From assembly GCA_027491155.1 (NCBI GenBank), contig JAIXWR010000030.1, positions 58,053 through 122,052 on the forward strand: a stretch of DNA of 64,000 nucleotides, read 5' to 3'. How positions within the stretch are numbered: the first letter of the stretch is position 1; each line of letters begins with the position of its first letter. Source of the stretch: Verrucomicrobiaceae bacterium (GTDB lineage: Bacteria; Verrucomicrobiota; Verrucomicrobiia; Verrucomicrobiales; Akkermansiaceae). The translations under genes and the position numbers were made by a program. The notes under the pieces are model-generated. The model searched no databases and was not told the origin of the DNA. It saw only the letters and a list, made by a program, of their open reading frames with translations. Of this stretch, positions 25,947 to 34,797 are shown one piece after another.

Positions 25947-26035
25947 GGGTCCGGAGAAAACCGTCATGCCGCGGAAATGGCGAGCCGGATCTGCACTCCG
26001 GGAAAGAAGCCGCGGCGCTCCGGTGTAGCTTGGCC

Positions 26036-26794
26036 ATGCGCCTTATCGCCTTGCTGATGTTGTCGGGAGCCGGATGCCTTCAGGCCGGAGTCGGGGTCGG
26101 AGCCAAGCCCGTGGAAGGAGCGGAGGTGGTCTTCGACGGCTCCCGCGCGATGCTGGACGCCAAGTGGACCTACTGGCAGGGACCGCGCTTCGCCTCCGCG
26201 CTGCCGATCAAGTGGAAGATCGTCGAGGACCCGGTGGACGGAGGGACGGTCGTGATGACCGACGACCCCGCGGCGGCCGGCGGGAAATACGGGGCGGCGG
26301 ACATCGTGACCAAGAAGGCCTACAAGGATTTCCGGGCCCACCTCGAGTTCTACATCGCCAAGCCGGGCGGCAACAGCGGGATGTATCTCCAGAACCGCTT
26401 CGAGATCCAGATCCTCGACGGCGACAAGACCAAGCACGGCATGGGCGCGGTGATCAACGAGACCGAGTCGCCCTACCACGCCTACAACGGCACCGGGAAG
26501 TGGAACGCCTACGACGTCGTCTTCCGCGCCGCGCGCTTCAAGGACGGCAAGCTGGTGGAGAAGCCGATGGTGACGATGTATTTCAATGGCAAGAAGGTCC
26601 ACGTGAACCAGACCATCAACCAGGTCCATGGCGGCCCGAATTCCGGCGTGGACGGCGGCAACGACGGCGGCAAGGGAATCACCGACACGCCGCAGGGTCT
26701 GAAGCTGCAGGCGGAAGGTCACGACGTGCGCTTCCGCAACATCTGGATCAAGGAGCTGGAGCTGGAGAAGGCGGACACGGATTTCGCGGAGTGA
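26036..26794 (+). CDS. Exported DUF1080 (3-keto-disaccharide hydrolase-type) protein
   Basis: The protein has 252 residues from ATG 26036, with a signal peptide ending near CLQA. The remaining jelly-roll domain shows the DUF1080 pattern: WKIVEDPVDGGTVVM, KKAYKDFRAHLEFYI, NSGMYLQNRFEIQILD, GTGKWNAYDVVFRAARF and a C-terminal RFRNIWIKEL strand. DUF1080 proteins are abundant in Planctomycetes and Verrucomicrobiota, and some hydrolyse 3-keto-glycosides. The activity of this member is inferred from the family only. About 140 bp without a recognisable feature follow before the next gene's stop. Confidence 0.85.
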   Translation: MRLIALLMLSGAGCLQAGVGVGAKPVEGAEVVFDGSRAMLDAKWTYWQGPRFASALPIKWKIVEDPVDGGTVVMTDDPAAAGGKYGAADIVTKKAYKDFRAHLEFYIAKPGGNSGMYLQNRFEIQILDGDKTKHGMGAVINETESPYHAYNGTGKWNAYDVVFRAARFKDGKLVEKPMVTMYFNGKKVHVNQTINQVHGGPNSGVDGGNDGGKGITDTPQGLKLQAEGHDVRFRNIWIKELELEKADTDFAE

Positions 26795-26937
26795 GGTCAG
26801 GCTGCTCCGCGAGCCTCTGTGTTCCGTGGGTCGCCCGAAGGGACCCCGTATCCCGGCCCGGGAGGCGAGTGCCTCGCAAGCCCGCGCCCAAGGGTGCGTC
26901 TTGCCGGAGCTTCATGCGAGGAACGCGGGCGACCGCT

Positions 26938-29900
26938 TCACTCCCACTCGCAGAGCGATTCCAGGTAGGCCGCGGAGCCGTCGCGCAGCCAGCCGTCGAG
27001 CTGGGCGGGGTCCTTCAACTGCTGGCCGCGCAGGCGGGGGACGGCGACGTAGCGGGTTTGGATCGAGGAAAGCTGGCTCATGTCGACCCACAGCTTCTCG
27101 AACTGGCAGACCGGGAAGACGTCCTCCTGGCCGTGGCCCCAGCGCTTCTTCACGTCCTTGAGCGTGATGTAGGTCGGCATCCGGGCGGCGAGCGCGCGGA
27201 TCGCGGCGGTGACCTTGGCGGCGTCCTTCAGGTCGGCGCGGGTCAGCTTGAAGGCGGCGAGCAGGGCGTCGATGTCGATCCAACAGGTATTGGAGTTGTA
27301 GTAGGTCAGGTGGAACTCGTCCTCCTCGCGCGGCATGGCCAGGCCTTCGACGAGCTGCGGGTGGCCGTTGACCAGGGCGAGGCCGCCGCCGCGGTCTTCG
27401 AGGCGGCGGGTGATGACCTCGAAGGTCAGGCCCGCACCGCTTTCGAGGTGGTGGCCTAACAGGGCGGGGTCGACGTTCATGCCGACGGTGTCGATGTTGT
27501 GAAGGACCAGCGTTTTCAACTGCGGGCGCTCTTCCAGCAAGGCGGCGAGGGTGCCGTTGCGCAGCAGGTTCGGGACTTCGTACCAGTGGCCGACCGGATG
27601 GAGGCACTGCTGCGGCAGGTTGTCGGTGTAATCGGACGCTTCGCCGGTCGATTCCGCCCAGCCGATCAATGCGGTGCGCAGGCTGTCGCGGACCTTCTGC
27701 TGCTGGACGTCGAGCGTTTGCTGGGGCATTTCCTCCCAGGCGAAGCGCAGGTCGCGGACGGTGGGGACGGTGCGCAGGCCGATCGATTTGCCTTCGGACA
27801 GGAGCAGCGGGCCTTGGTAGCCGAACTGGTCGTGCTGGTCGAGGAAGCGGCGGGTCGGCTCGTGCGAGAAGTAGCTGGTGGTGAAGATGTGCGGCAGCGG
27901 GGTGCCGCAGAGCTGCGAGACCTTGCGGCTCTTCGCGAGGTGGGTTTCGACGAAGGAACGGTGGCGTCCGCCGAGCTTGCAGAAGGGGTGCAGCGCCTTG
28001 ACCACGCCCGCGCCCTGGGTCCAGCGGGAGCCGGCGCCGGCGGCGAGGGTGACCACGGCGACTTCGCCGTTCTTGAGCGCCTTGAGGCCTCGTTCGCGGT
28101 GGGCTGCTGTTAGATTGGCGGAGTTCGCGAGGTCGGACTCGCGGACGTCCTCGATCACCGAGTTGGCGGGCAGGCGGTTCTGGGCGAGGCCGATGCGGCC
28201 GGCCTTGAGGTCGTCGCGGATCTGCTCGTGCATCACGCGGTCGAAGCCGTATTTCGCGAGCAGGGCGTCGAGGGTGTCGCGGTTGCCGGAGTTTTCGCCG
28301 CTGTGCGGGAAGATCGAGTCGAACAATTTCTGGACCATCCCGTTGAGGTCGGGGCGCTTGCGGCAGGCGGCGGCGAACTGGTCGAGCTCGGCGAGCCGCG
28401 GCGCGCCGAGTTGCTGGCGGTCCATGCGCAGCAAGGTGGGGACGACGAAGCGGTAGTAGCCGGACGGCATCAGCGCTTCGCTGCCGGTGAGAAGGTCGGC
28501 CCAGGTGCCGCGCTCGTTGATGGCGAAGTCGTAGACGACCGGCTCCATCGCGAAGGGCAGGGCGGCGGCGAGGGTGCGCTTGGTTTCCGACATCAGCTGT
28601 TGCAGGAACTCCTGGCCCTCCGCTTTCCGTTCGGGGGCGAAGATGAAGCCCATGCCGCCGCCGGCCATTCCGCCGAGCATCCAGAAGCCCCAGAAGTCCT
28701 TGCCGAAGGCGGCGCGGGTTTTGTCGATCAGGGTCTGCGTGTAGAGGTTGCCGGCCCAGGGGATGATGGTCTGGATCGGGCCGTTGAAGTTCTCCATCGT
28801 GGCCGCGCCGATCGCCGGGACGTCGCCGGATTTCAAGGCGGCGAGGATGCGGTCGAGCACGCCGTGGGTTTCCTGGCGTGCGGACCATTCCGGCTCGCTG
28901 CGCAGGAGGTATTTCTCGGTGACCATCTCGAGGATGGGGCCGACGTTTTGCGCCATGCCGCCATGGACGAGGACCAGCGAGTTCTGAAGTTTCTCGCGCG
29001 CGGCGGCGGGGGCGTCGTCGTGGTCGAGAATGCGGTGGTTCGGCATCAGGCGACCGCGACTGATGCCGAATTCGGGATCGCCTTCGCGGGCGACCGTGCC
29101 GGTGATCAGTTTCATGCCGGGCCAGACGCCGCCGGAGTCCTGCCAGCCGCCGCCGGAGCCGCCGATCCATTCGCCGAGCAGGGCCCGGGCGAGCACGATG
29201 CGGCGTTCGTCTTCGGCGAGTCCGCCTGTTAGAGAGCTGGCCTGGCCGGTGGCGCGCATGCAGGCGCCGATGAGGGCGGCGAGCAGGTTGGTCGAGACCG
29301 CGAGGCGCGAGCCCTTGGGGATGTTGTTGACGTTGCTGACCAGTTCGAGGCCGAGGCCGGGACCGACGACCCGCTCTAACAGATCGGCGAGGCTCTGGCC
29401 GGAGCCCTCGATGCCGGGCGGCACGATGCCGCTGGCGATGACCGCGGCCTTGAGCAGACCGAGGTAGTCCTTCGCGAAGTCGAAGACCTCGTTGAGGCTG
29501 GAAATCTCCGCGGTGCAGCCGAGGTCGACGCTGGTGAGGCGCAGGACCGGCTGCTCGATCACGCGCAGGCTGGCTTCGACCGGCGGGCTCGGTTCCTTGT
29601 CGCGGCCGTGGACGGCGAGGTCGACCGAGATGTTGAGGACCTTCGCACCGTCGGGGTAGTCCATCCCAAGGAAGAAGATGTCGCTCCAGCCGCAGTGGGT
29701 CAGGTCCATGCGGACGGGAGTGCGTTCGCGCAGCACCGGGTAGAGGCCGCTGGCGGGATCGCGGACGAGGAGTTCCTTGCGCAGGCGCAGCGGCTGGTCG
29801 GCCGGGTGGCCCATGCGGAACATCCACTGGTTGCCGCTGACGCTGCGGACGCTGCGGCGGACCTGGTCGGCCAGGGTTTGGAAGGCGAGCTTCTGGTAGG

Positions 29901-30252
29901 CGGCGGCCAGCGCGCTGGAGATCGCGTCGCCGGGGCCGGACTCGCGCTGCTGCTTGAGGAAGAGGTCGATGGCTTCCTCGAAACGCCGCTCCAACAGGTT
30001 CTCGTAGCCTTTGAACGGAATCGCGCCGGGCTTTTCCGCGGCGAGCAGGCGCGGCAGGTGGAAGCGGTGGATCGAGTGGAGGAAGAGCAGCGCGCGGACG
30101 CGGTGGTAGAGGTTGTCGCTGCCGCGGCGGAAGTCGTCGAGGGCGTCGGCCTCCGCCAGCAGCGCGTCGAGCGGGAGATCCGCGCAGGCGGCGTCGAGCG
30201 AGCGGTTGCGGACGGCCTCGTCCGGCGAGGTGATGAGATCGAGGAGAGCCAT
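26938..30252 (-). CDS. GHMP kinase fused to UDP-sugar pyrophosphorylase domain
   Basis: The protein has 1104 residues from ATG 30252 (MALLDLITSPDEAV). A helical lead (1-190) precedes a GHMP-type sugar kinase (about 195-650): DLTHCGWSDIFFLGMDYPDG, the substrate/ATP loop PKGSRLAVSTNLLAAL, and the C-terminal MLGGMAGGGMGFIF. The final 400 residues are a UDPGP-type nucleotidyltransferase with VVTLAAGAGSRWTQGAGVVK, LVLHNIDTVGMNVDP and EVITRRLEDRGGGLALV. It would phosphorylate a free sugar at C1 and then transfer UMP to give UDP-sugar. The order is kinase then pyrophosphorylase, opposite to Bacteroides Fkp. The GalU-like gene ends 7 bp upstream, a likely operon. The sugar is unknown. Confidence 0.75.
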   Translation of the reverse strand: MALLDLITSPDEAVRNRSLDAACADLPLDALLAEADALDDFRRGSDNLYHRVRALLFLHSIHRFHLPRLLAAEKPGAIPFKGYENLLERRFEEAIDLFLKQQRESGPGDAISSALAAAYQKLAFQTLADQVRRSVRSVSGNQWMFRMGHPADQPLRLRKELLVRDPASGLYPVLRERTPVRMDLTHCGWSDIFFLGMDYPDGAKVLNISVDLAVHGRDKEPSPPVEASLRVIEQPVLRLTSVDLGCTAEISSLNEVFDFAKDYLGLLKAAVIASGIVPPGIEGSGQSLADLLERVVGPGLGLELVSNVNNIPKGSRLAVSTNLLAALIGACMRATGQASSLTGGLAEDERRIVLARALLGEWIGGSGGGWQDSGGVWPGMKLITGTVAREGDPEFGISRGRLMPNHRILDHDDAPAAAREKLQNSLVLVHGGMAQNVGPILEMVTEKYLLRSEPEWSARQETHGVLDRILAALKSGDVPAIGAATMENFNGPIQTIIPWAGNLYTQTLIDKTRAAFGKDFWGFWMLGGMAGGGMGFIFAPERKAEGQEFLQQLMSETKRTLAAALPFAMEPVVYDFAINERGTWADLLTGSEALMPSGYYRFVVPTLLRMDRQQLGAPRLAELDQFAAACRKRPDLNGMVQKLFDSIFPHSGENSGNRDTLDALLAKYGFDRVMHEQIRDDLKAGRIGLAQNRLPANSVIEDVRESDLANSANLTAAHRERGLKALKNGEVAVVTLAAGAGSRWTQGAGVVKALHPFCKLGGRHRSFVETHLAKSRKVSQLCGTPLPHIFTTSYFSHEPTRRFLDQHDQFGYQGPLLLSEGKSIGLRTVPTVRDLRFAWEEMPQQTLDVQQQKVRDSLRTALIGWAESTGEASDYTDNLPQQCLHPVGHWYEVPNLLRNGTLAALLEERPQLKTLVLHNIDTVGMNVDPALLGHHLESGAGLTFEVITRRLEDRGGGLALVNGHPQLVEGLAMPREEDEFHLTYYNSNTCWIDIDALLAAFKLTRADLKDAAKVTAAIRALAARMPTYITLKDVKKRWGHGQEDVFPVCQFEKLWVDMSQLSSIQTRYVAVPRLRGQQLKDPAQLDGWLRDGSAAYLESLCEWE

Positions 30253-30259
30253 GGCCGGA

Positions 30260-31093
30260 TCAGGCGTTGGATTGGGCGAGCAGCTCGACGAGCAGCGAAA
30301 GCACCTCGTCGCGGTCCTTGCCTGCGAGGCCAAGGGCGAGCTGGGTGGCGAGCAGGCCGTAGTGGAGATCGAGGTCGTGGCGGCGGCCTAACAGCTCGTG
30401 GGCGAGGTAGCGCTCCCGGCGGGCGGTTTCGGCGAGGGCGCTGGAGAGATCGGCGCGTCCGGCGGCGAGCTGGCGTCCGAGGGTTTCCATGACCGAGGGC
30501 ACCAGCACGTGGATGCCGAAGAAGCAGAGGTAATTCCCTGCGCGCAGGCCGGGGACGACGAGCTTTTGCTCGGCCTCGGTGGGCGTGGGCTTCTCGATCA
30601 CGGTCTCGATTTCGTAGAGCCGCTCGGAACCGGCGACGCGGCGGCCGCCGATGCTGCCGTAGTAGGGCAGCTTGCTTTCGTGGGTGGCCTGGACGGCGGA
30701 GACCGGGCACTTGCCGGCCTCTGCGGTTTCGAGGAGCTGGGCGGTGCAGGATTTCTCCGTGCGGCTGGTGTAGAGGTGGTCGCCGACGGTCAGCAGGAAG
30801 GGATCGTCGCCGGTGAAGCCCGCCGCGCAGTGGACGGCGTGGCCGTAGCCGAGCGGTTCCGCCTGCGGGATGAAGCGCATCTGGCGGGCGAAGGGGCCGG
30901 CGGCGGCGGCGTAGGCGTCCTCGTCACCCGGGCAGACGACCACCGCGATCTCGCCGATACCCGCGGCGGTGATCTCCCCGGCGAGGATGGCGAGGGCGGA
31001 CTTCGGCACGCCGTCGCGGTCGACGAGCGTCTGGAGCGGGAGCGTGCGCTGGTTCTTTCCGGCGGCGGTGATGACGGCCTTGGTGACTTTCAC
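30260..31093 (-). CDS. GalU-like nucleotidyltransferase
   Basis: The protein has 277 residues from GTG 31093 ([20 protein letters not shown]); a TTG at 31129 would add twelve residues with no support. The Rossmann-like nucleotidyltransferase core shows [15 protein letters not shown] with [28 protein letters not shown] (uridine and sugar binding), [11 protein letters not shown] (metal Asp) and [14 protein letters not shown], all like UTP-glucose-1-phosphate uridylyltransferase. It is cytoplasmic. It lies 7 bp upstream of the kinase/pyrophosphorylase fusion, so this short operon makes UDP-sugars twice over, perhaps for two different hexose phosphates. Confidence 0.75.
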   Translation of the reverse strand: MKVTKAVITAAGKNQRTLPLQTLVDRDGVPKSALAILAGEITAAGIGEIAVVVCPGDEDAYAAAAGPFARQMRFIPQAEPLGYGHAVHCAAGFTGDDPFLLTVGDHLYTSRTEKSCTAQLLETAEAGKCPVSAVQATHESKLPYYGSIGGRRVAGSERLYEIETVIEKPTPTEAEQKLVVPGLRAGNYLCFFGIHVLVPSVMETLGRQLAAGRADLSSALAETARRERYLAHELLGRRHDLDLHYGLLATQLALGLAGKDRDEVLSLLVELLAQSNA

Positions 31094-31163
31094 GGGGCGC
31101 AGGGTGCCGGAATGCGCGGGCTTTGGCAATCACCGGGGGTGGGAGATCCGGTGCCGCGGTGGC

Positions 31164-32936
31164 CTACTCCGAGGAAAGCGGGCCGAGCCCTTCCAGCCAG
31201 TTGTCGAGATCGGCGGCGGCTTCGGCGGTGGTCTTGTGGCGGCCGGCAAGGGCGGGTTGCCCGCGCTGCTCTTCGGCAGCGGCGAGTTCGAGGAGTCGGG
31301 CGGTGTAGGCGTCGCGGATGCGGCCGGCCTTGGCGAGGAAAGCGGCGTCGATGGTGTTCTGCTTGTTGAGGCAGCCGCGGGCGATGCTCAGCATCCGCTC
31401 GGAATACTCGTTGTTGGGGCGCTTGGGCAGTTTGTCGGTAAAGCGGTGGCCGGCGAGGCCGGTTTTCAGGGCCTCGACGCGGGGCTTCCAACGGTCCATC
31501 TCGCTCTTGTTGTTGGTGCGCAGCCAGGCGTCGAGATTGAAGACGAAGGCCCGGGCGTTGGCGGCCAGTTCCGCGTCGCGCTCCTTGTCGGCAGCGGCCA
31601 ACAGCTTGCGCGTCTTCTCTAACAGATCATCCGGGCTTTCGGCGGGCGCGGCCGGGGCGGGCGTGGCCGCGGCATCGCGGCTCCATTCGATGATGAACCC
31701 GGACGCCTCCGCGGCGGGATCGGCGGCCTGCCAGCCGGTGCCCGGCATGAGAAGCAACGCCGTGCCTTCTCCCGGCGGAGCGGCGGGGTCCCAGCGGGCG
31801 AAGGTCCACGGCTCGCCGCTGTCCCACTGCCACTCGGCATCGTTCAAGGTCGCGCCGAGCCAGAGGCCTTTGGGAAACGCGGTGCCGCCGGCTTCGTGCT
31901 GGATCCAGATCGCTTCGGCCGGAGTGGCAGGCACCATGAGGTGACCTCCGGCGATCTCCGCCAGTTCGCGGGCCTCGTCGGCGTTCGTCGCGCGGGAGAG
32001 GATGAGGATGTGCCGTTCGCCATCGGTGAGGGTGCCCGGCGGGTAGGAGGGTGCCGGGGTTTCGAGCGAGGCCTTGGTGCGGGCGAGCACGGATCTCAGG
32101 CTGGCGGGATTCGAGCCGTCGCGCTGCCACTGGATGAAAAAGGGATGGCGGTCGGCATCGCCGCGGGCCTGCAGCGCGCCGTCGGGACCGATCGCGGCAA
32201 AGCCGCCTTCACCGGCCGGCGGGGACTCGAGCTCGGAGCCGTCGATCCCGTGCCATTGCTCGCCGTGCTTGCGGGCGCCGGCCCACAGCGACGAGCGGGC
32301 GGGATCGGCCGGTGCGGTGGCCGCCAATTGTCCGGCGAGCCAGGCGAGGTCTTCGGGGGTGCCCGGCAGCGGGAGATGGCCGCCGTAGGCATCGGCGAAG
32401 CCGTTCGCCTGTGTCCAGGTCATCGGGGTGGTCACCAGGAAGAAATCGGAGCTGCCGCGGCGGAGGGTGCCGACCGGCATGGTGTCGCGCTTGCCGGCGG
32501 CGAGATCGGCTCGGAGGCGGATCAGCGATTGGGCGGGCGAAAGGGTTTCGGCCGGTGGCGGGGGTGGTTCCACCGGTGCCGGGGCTTCCGGCTCGGGCAG
32601 GGCTGGAACTTCCGGCGGTGCTTCGGGCGCGGCGGCAGCCAGTGCCTCACCGGCCTCTGCCGGAGCTTCGGGAGCTGCCGGCGGGGGCGCCGGGTGCGGC
32701 GGTTTCGGAAGGGCCTCCAGACGGGCCGCTTCCCGTGCGGCCAGAGTGCGCTGGTATTTCTTCCAGGTGAACGCGATCGCCACGATCAAGGCGGCGATGA
32801 TCACCAGGTTGCGGGCCAGGACGGAGTTGCCGGACGATGCCCGGCGCCGGCGCCGCTCGCGGGTTTCCGGTTTCGGAGGCTGCTCCTTCTTCGCGCGATG
32901 GGCGGCGGCGCGCTCCCGGCGGGTCGATCTTCTCAT
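31164..32936 (-). CDS. Membrane-anchored protein with two C-type-lectin-like domains
   Basis: The 590-residue protein has a basic cytoplasmic tail (1-38), one membrane helix (NLVIIAALIVAIAFTW), a Pro/Ala/Glu-rich linker (about 65-135), and two C-type-lectin-like modules. The first spans about 150-275 (WTQANGFADAYGGHLPLPGT to FFIQW); the second spans about 305-430 (EARELAEIAGGHLMVPATPA, LWLGATLNDAEWQWDSGEPW, FIIEW). A C-terminal helical region (445-590) ends the protein. The canonical lectin disulfide cysteines are absent, as in many bacterial CTLDs. The exported part probably binds a carbohydrate or cell-wall ligand; this is inference. It is divergent from the GH43 gene over 96 bp. Confidence 0.75.
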   Translation of the reverse strand: MRRSTRRERAAAHRAKKEQPPKPETRERRRRRASSGNSVLARNLVIIAALIVAIAFTWKKYQRTLAAREAARLEALPKPPHPAPPPAAPEAPAEAGEALAAAAPEAPPEVPALPEPEAPAPVEPPPPPAETLSPAQSLIRLRADLAAGKRDTMPVGTLRRGSSDFFLVTTPMTWTQANGFADAYGGHLPLPGTPEDLAWLAGQLAATAPADPARSSLWAGARKHGEQWHGIDGSELESPPAGEGGFAAIGPDGALQARGDADRHPFFIQWQRDGSNPASLRSVLARTKASLETPAPSYPPGTLTDGERHILILSRATNADEARELAEIAGGHLMVPATPAEAIWIQHEAGGTAFPKGLWLGATLNDAEWQWDSGEPWTFARWDPAAPPGEGTALLLMPGTGWQAADPAAEASGFIIEWSRDAAATPAPAAPAESPDDLLEKTRKLLAAADKERDAELAANARAFVFNLDAWLRTNNKSEMDRWKPRVEALKTGLAGHRFTDKLPKRPNNEYSERMLSIARGCLNKQNTIDAAFLAKAGRIRDAYTARLLELAAAEEQRGQPALAGRHKTTAEAAADLDNWLEGLGPLSSE

Positions 32937-33032
32937 GCGCGGAGGGGTTCGAGAGCCGGGTTTGCGGAAACGGTCCGCCGGGAGCTCGCGGCGGGCGCGG
33001 GCTTTGGTCGACGGGATGGCAAGGAAGGACGC

Positions 33033-34091
33033 ATGAAAACGGGAACGCGAAGGGAATCAGCCGTATTTCGCGGGCTTTTGCAACCGGGAGCGAGCGGCTT
33101 CATCGTGACAGCAGCAGAAACATCCGGGGCCGGGCGGCGTTTTCCGGATGTGCTCCGCATTCTCCTTTCGCTCCTGCTGGCTCCGGTGACGCCCTTGGCC
33201 GCGCAGTTCCGTCCGGATGATCCCTATCCGCGGATCCACGATCCTTCGACGGTGGTGATGGAAGGCGGGGACGCATGGTGCCTGTCGACCGGCCATGGCG
33301 TTTACCTGCTGCGCCGTGAAGCGGACGGGCGGTGGAAGCGCGAGGCGCCCTTGTTCCGCGAGTACCCGGCGTGGCACAGGGCCGAGGTGCCGGAGAACAA
33401 GGGACATCTGTGGGCGCCGGACATCATCCGGATCGGCGACACGTGGTTCGTTTACTATTCCGTCTCGAGCTTCGGTTCGCAGCACTCGGCGATCGGGCTG
33501 GCGACGGGGAAGTCGCTGGATCCGGAGTCGAAGGACTACGGGTGGAAGGACGAGGGCGTGATCCTGCGCTCGCGTCGCGGCGACCGTTTCAACGCGATCG
33601 ATCCCGCGCTGCTGATGGACGGCGGGAAGCTGTGGATGAGCTTCGGATCGTTCTGGGAGGGGATTTTCCTGGTGGAGCTCGATCCGGCGACGGGCCGGCG
33701 GAAGGACGACAAGCCGCCGCTGAAGCTGGCGATGCATCCGGAGATCGAGGCGCCGTTCATTCACAAGGAAGGCGGGTGGTATTATCTCTTCGTCAACTGG
33801 GGCAAGTGCTGTCGCGGCGTGGAGAGCACCTACGAGATCCGGGTGGGGCGCTCGAAGGCGGTCACCGGGCCGTATCTCGACCAGAACGGCGACGACTTGA
33901 AGGACGGCGGAGGAACCCCGGTGCTGGCGACGGAAGGCCGCTTCATCGGGCCGGGGCATGCCTCGATCCTCGTCGAGAGCGGCAAGCAGATGCTGGTGCA
34001 CCACTACTACGACAAGGAACGCCGCGGACGGTCGGACCTGCGGATGCTGCCGCTGGAGTGGAAGGACGGGTGGCCGGTGGCGGGGGATTGA
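33033..34091 (+). CDS. Exported GH43-family glycoside hydrolase (arabinanase-like)
   Basis: The protein has 352 residues from ATG 33033, which follows a strong ribosome-binding site (AAGGAAGGA at 33020-33028). The hydrophobic signal (LRILLSLLLAPVTPLAAQ) begins only near residue 40; GTG 33150 would give a conventional signal peptide and is an alternative start. The five-bladed propeller shows RIHDPSTVV (general base Asp), FNAIDPALLMDGGKLW (pKa-modulating Asp), PEIEAPFIHKEGGWYYLFVN (acid Glu) and FIGPGHASIL, as in endo-1,5-alpha-L-arabinanases. Secreted arabinan degradation is the likely role. Repeat A2 follows immediately. Confidence 0.85.
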   Translation: MKTGTRRESAVFRGLLQPGASGFIVTAAETSGAGRRFPDVLRILLSLLLAPVTPLAAQFRPDDPYPRIHDPSTVVMEGGDAWCLSTGHGVYLLRREADGRWKREAPLFREYPAWHRAEVPENKGHLWAPDIIRIGDTWFVYYSVSSFGSQHSAIGLATGKSLDPESKDYGWKDEGVILRSRRGDRFNAIDPALLMDGGKLWMSFGSFWEGIFLVELDPATGRRKDDKPPLKLAMHPEIEAPFIHKEGGWYYLFVNWGKCCRGVESTYEIRVGRSKAVTGPYLDQNGDDLKDGGGTPVLATEGRFIGPGHASILVESGKQMLVHHYYDKERRGRSDLRMLPLEWKDGWPVAGD

Positions 34092-34092
34092 A

Positions 34093-34160
34093 GGAGCGCC
34101 GGCTTTGGCCGGCATAGCCAGTCCTGCGAACCTGCTCGAGCCGGCTGAAGCCGGCGCTCC
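34093..34160. repeat. REP-like hairpin doublet, family A (copy 2)
   Basis: GGAG (34093-34096) heads a CGCCGGCTTTGGCCGGC hairpin. The facing unit ends at CTCC 34157-34160 and keeps the TTCA loop form seen in copy 1 (12845-12901). The left hairpin has TTTG in place of TTCA, preserving pairing as G-T. It lies between the convergent GH43 and PagL-like genes. Confidence 0.75.
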
Positions 34161-34174
34161 GCCTGCGGCGCTTG

Positions 34175-34744
34175 TTAGAACTGCCAGCCCATCCCGATCG
34201 TGAAGCCGAGCGCGTCGATGCCGGGGTTGGGATCGGTCTGGCCGCCGTTGGAGTGGTGGATGAAGTAGGCCCCGCCGAGCACCGAGAGATTCGGCGCGAT
34301 CTCCTGGCGGATGCCGAACTGCGAAAACCAGTTCAGCGTGAAATCCTGGCCCTGGCCTTCCGGCTCGCGGGTCGAATTCGTCCAGCCCGCGCCGCCGCCG
34401 ATGGAGAAGAACAGCGAGGTCTTCTCATTGGGGAACCAGTATTCGATCGAAGGCGCGCCGTTGATTCCGAAGTAGTAGTCTTCCGGTCCTTCGACGATCG
34501 ATTCCATCAGCAGCGAGACGCGGCTGCGAACGATCAGTCGCGCGCCGTTTTCGTCTTCCCACCAGTTCAGCACCACCGGGCTGCGCAGCGTCAGTTGGGT
34601 CGGCGCGATCTCGTAGTCGATGGCCGTGTTGTTGCCGACATTCCAGAGATAGCCGGACTCCAGCGTCAGCTCCCAGGCCTCGGCGGGGTGATCGGCGGCA
34701 ATGGCGGGAGCGGCGAAAAGGGCGAGGGCAAGGGCGGCTTTCAT
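34175..34744 (-). CDS. PagL-like lipid A 3-O-deacylase (acyloxyacyl hydrolase family)
   Basis: The 189-residue protein has a signal peptide (MKAALALALFAAPAIA) and alternating hydrophobic strands of a small outer-membrane barrel ending in Phe (GFTIGMGWQF). The catalytic motif near residue 160, GGAYFIHHSNGG, matches the PagL His-Ser pair; a Glu further along completing the triad is less certain. PagL removes the 3-position acyl chain of lipid A in the outer membrane. Its presence supports an LPS-bearing, diderm organism. The stop codon overlaps a TGTTAGA motif. A 15-bp direct repeat lies just upstream. Confidence 0.75.
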   Translation of the reverse strand: MKAALALALFAAPAIAADHPAEAWELTLESGYLWNVGNNTAIDYEIAPTQLTLRSPVVLNWWEDENGARLIVRSRVSLLMESIVEGPEDYYFGINGAPSIEYWFPNEKTSLFFSIGGGAGWTNSTREPEGQGQDFTLNWFSQFGIRQEIAPNLSVLGGAYFIHHSNGGQTDPNPGIDALGFTIGMGWQF

Positions 34745-34761
34745 AAGGGTCTTTCTTTGGC

Positions 34762-34797
34762 ACTTGGAACTTCAAACATCTTACTTGGAACTTCAAA
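34762..34797. repeat. Direct repeat ACTTGGAACTTCAAA, two copies
   Basis: The 15-bp unit occurs at 34762-34776 and 34783-34797. It covers the gap between the PagL-like start and the YbjN gene and overlaps the YbjN stop codon at 34793-34795. A related array in the opposite orientation lies at 36288-36320. Confidence 0.65.

Noticed and set aside
26795..26937. GC-rich gap after the DUF1080 gene as a further REP doublet
   Set aside because: Short complementary pieces (GGTCGCCCG-like) exist, but no tetranucleotide head or facing hairpin pair could be aligned.
26912..29827. Arg/Pro-rich minus-strand frame overlapping the kinase/pyrophosphorylase fusion
   Set aside because: It is a frame-shifted reading of the same gene with extreme arginine and proline content.
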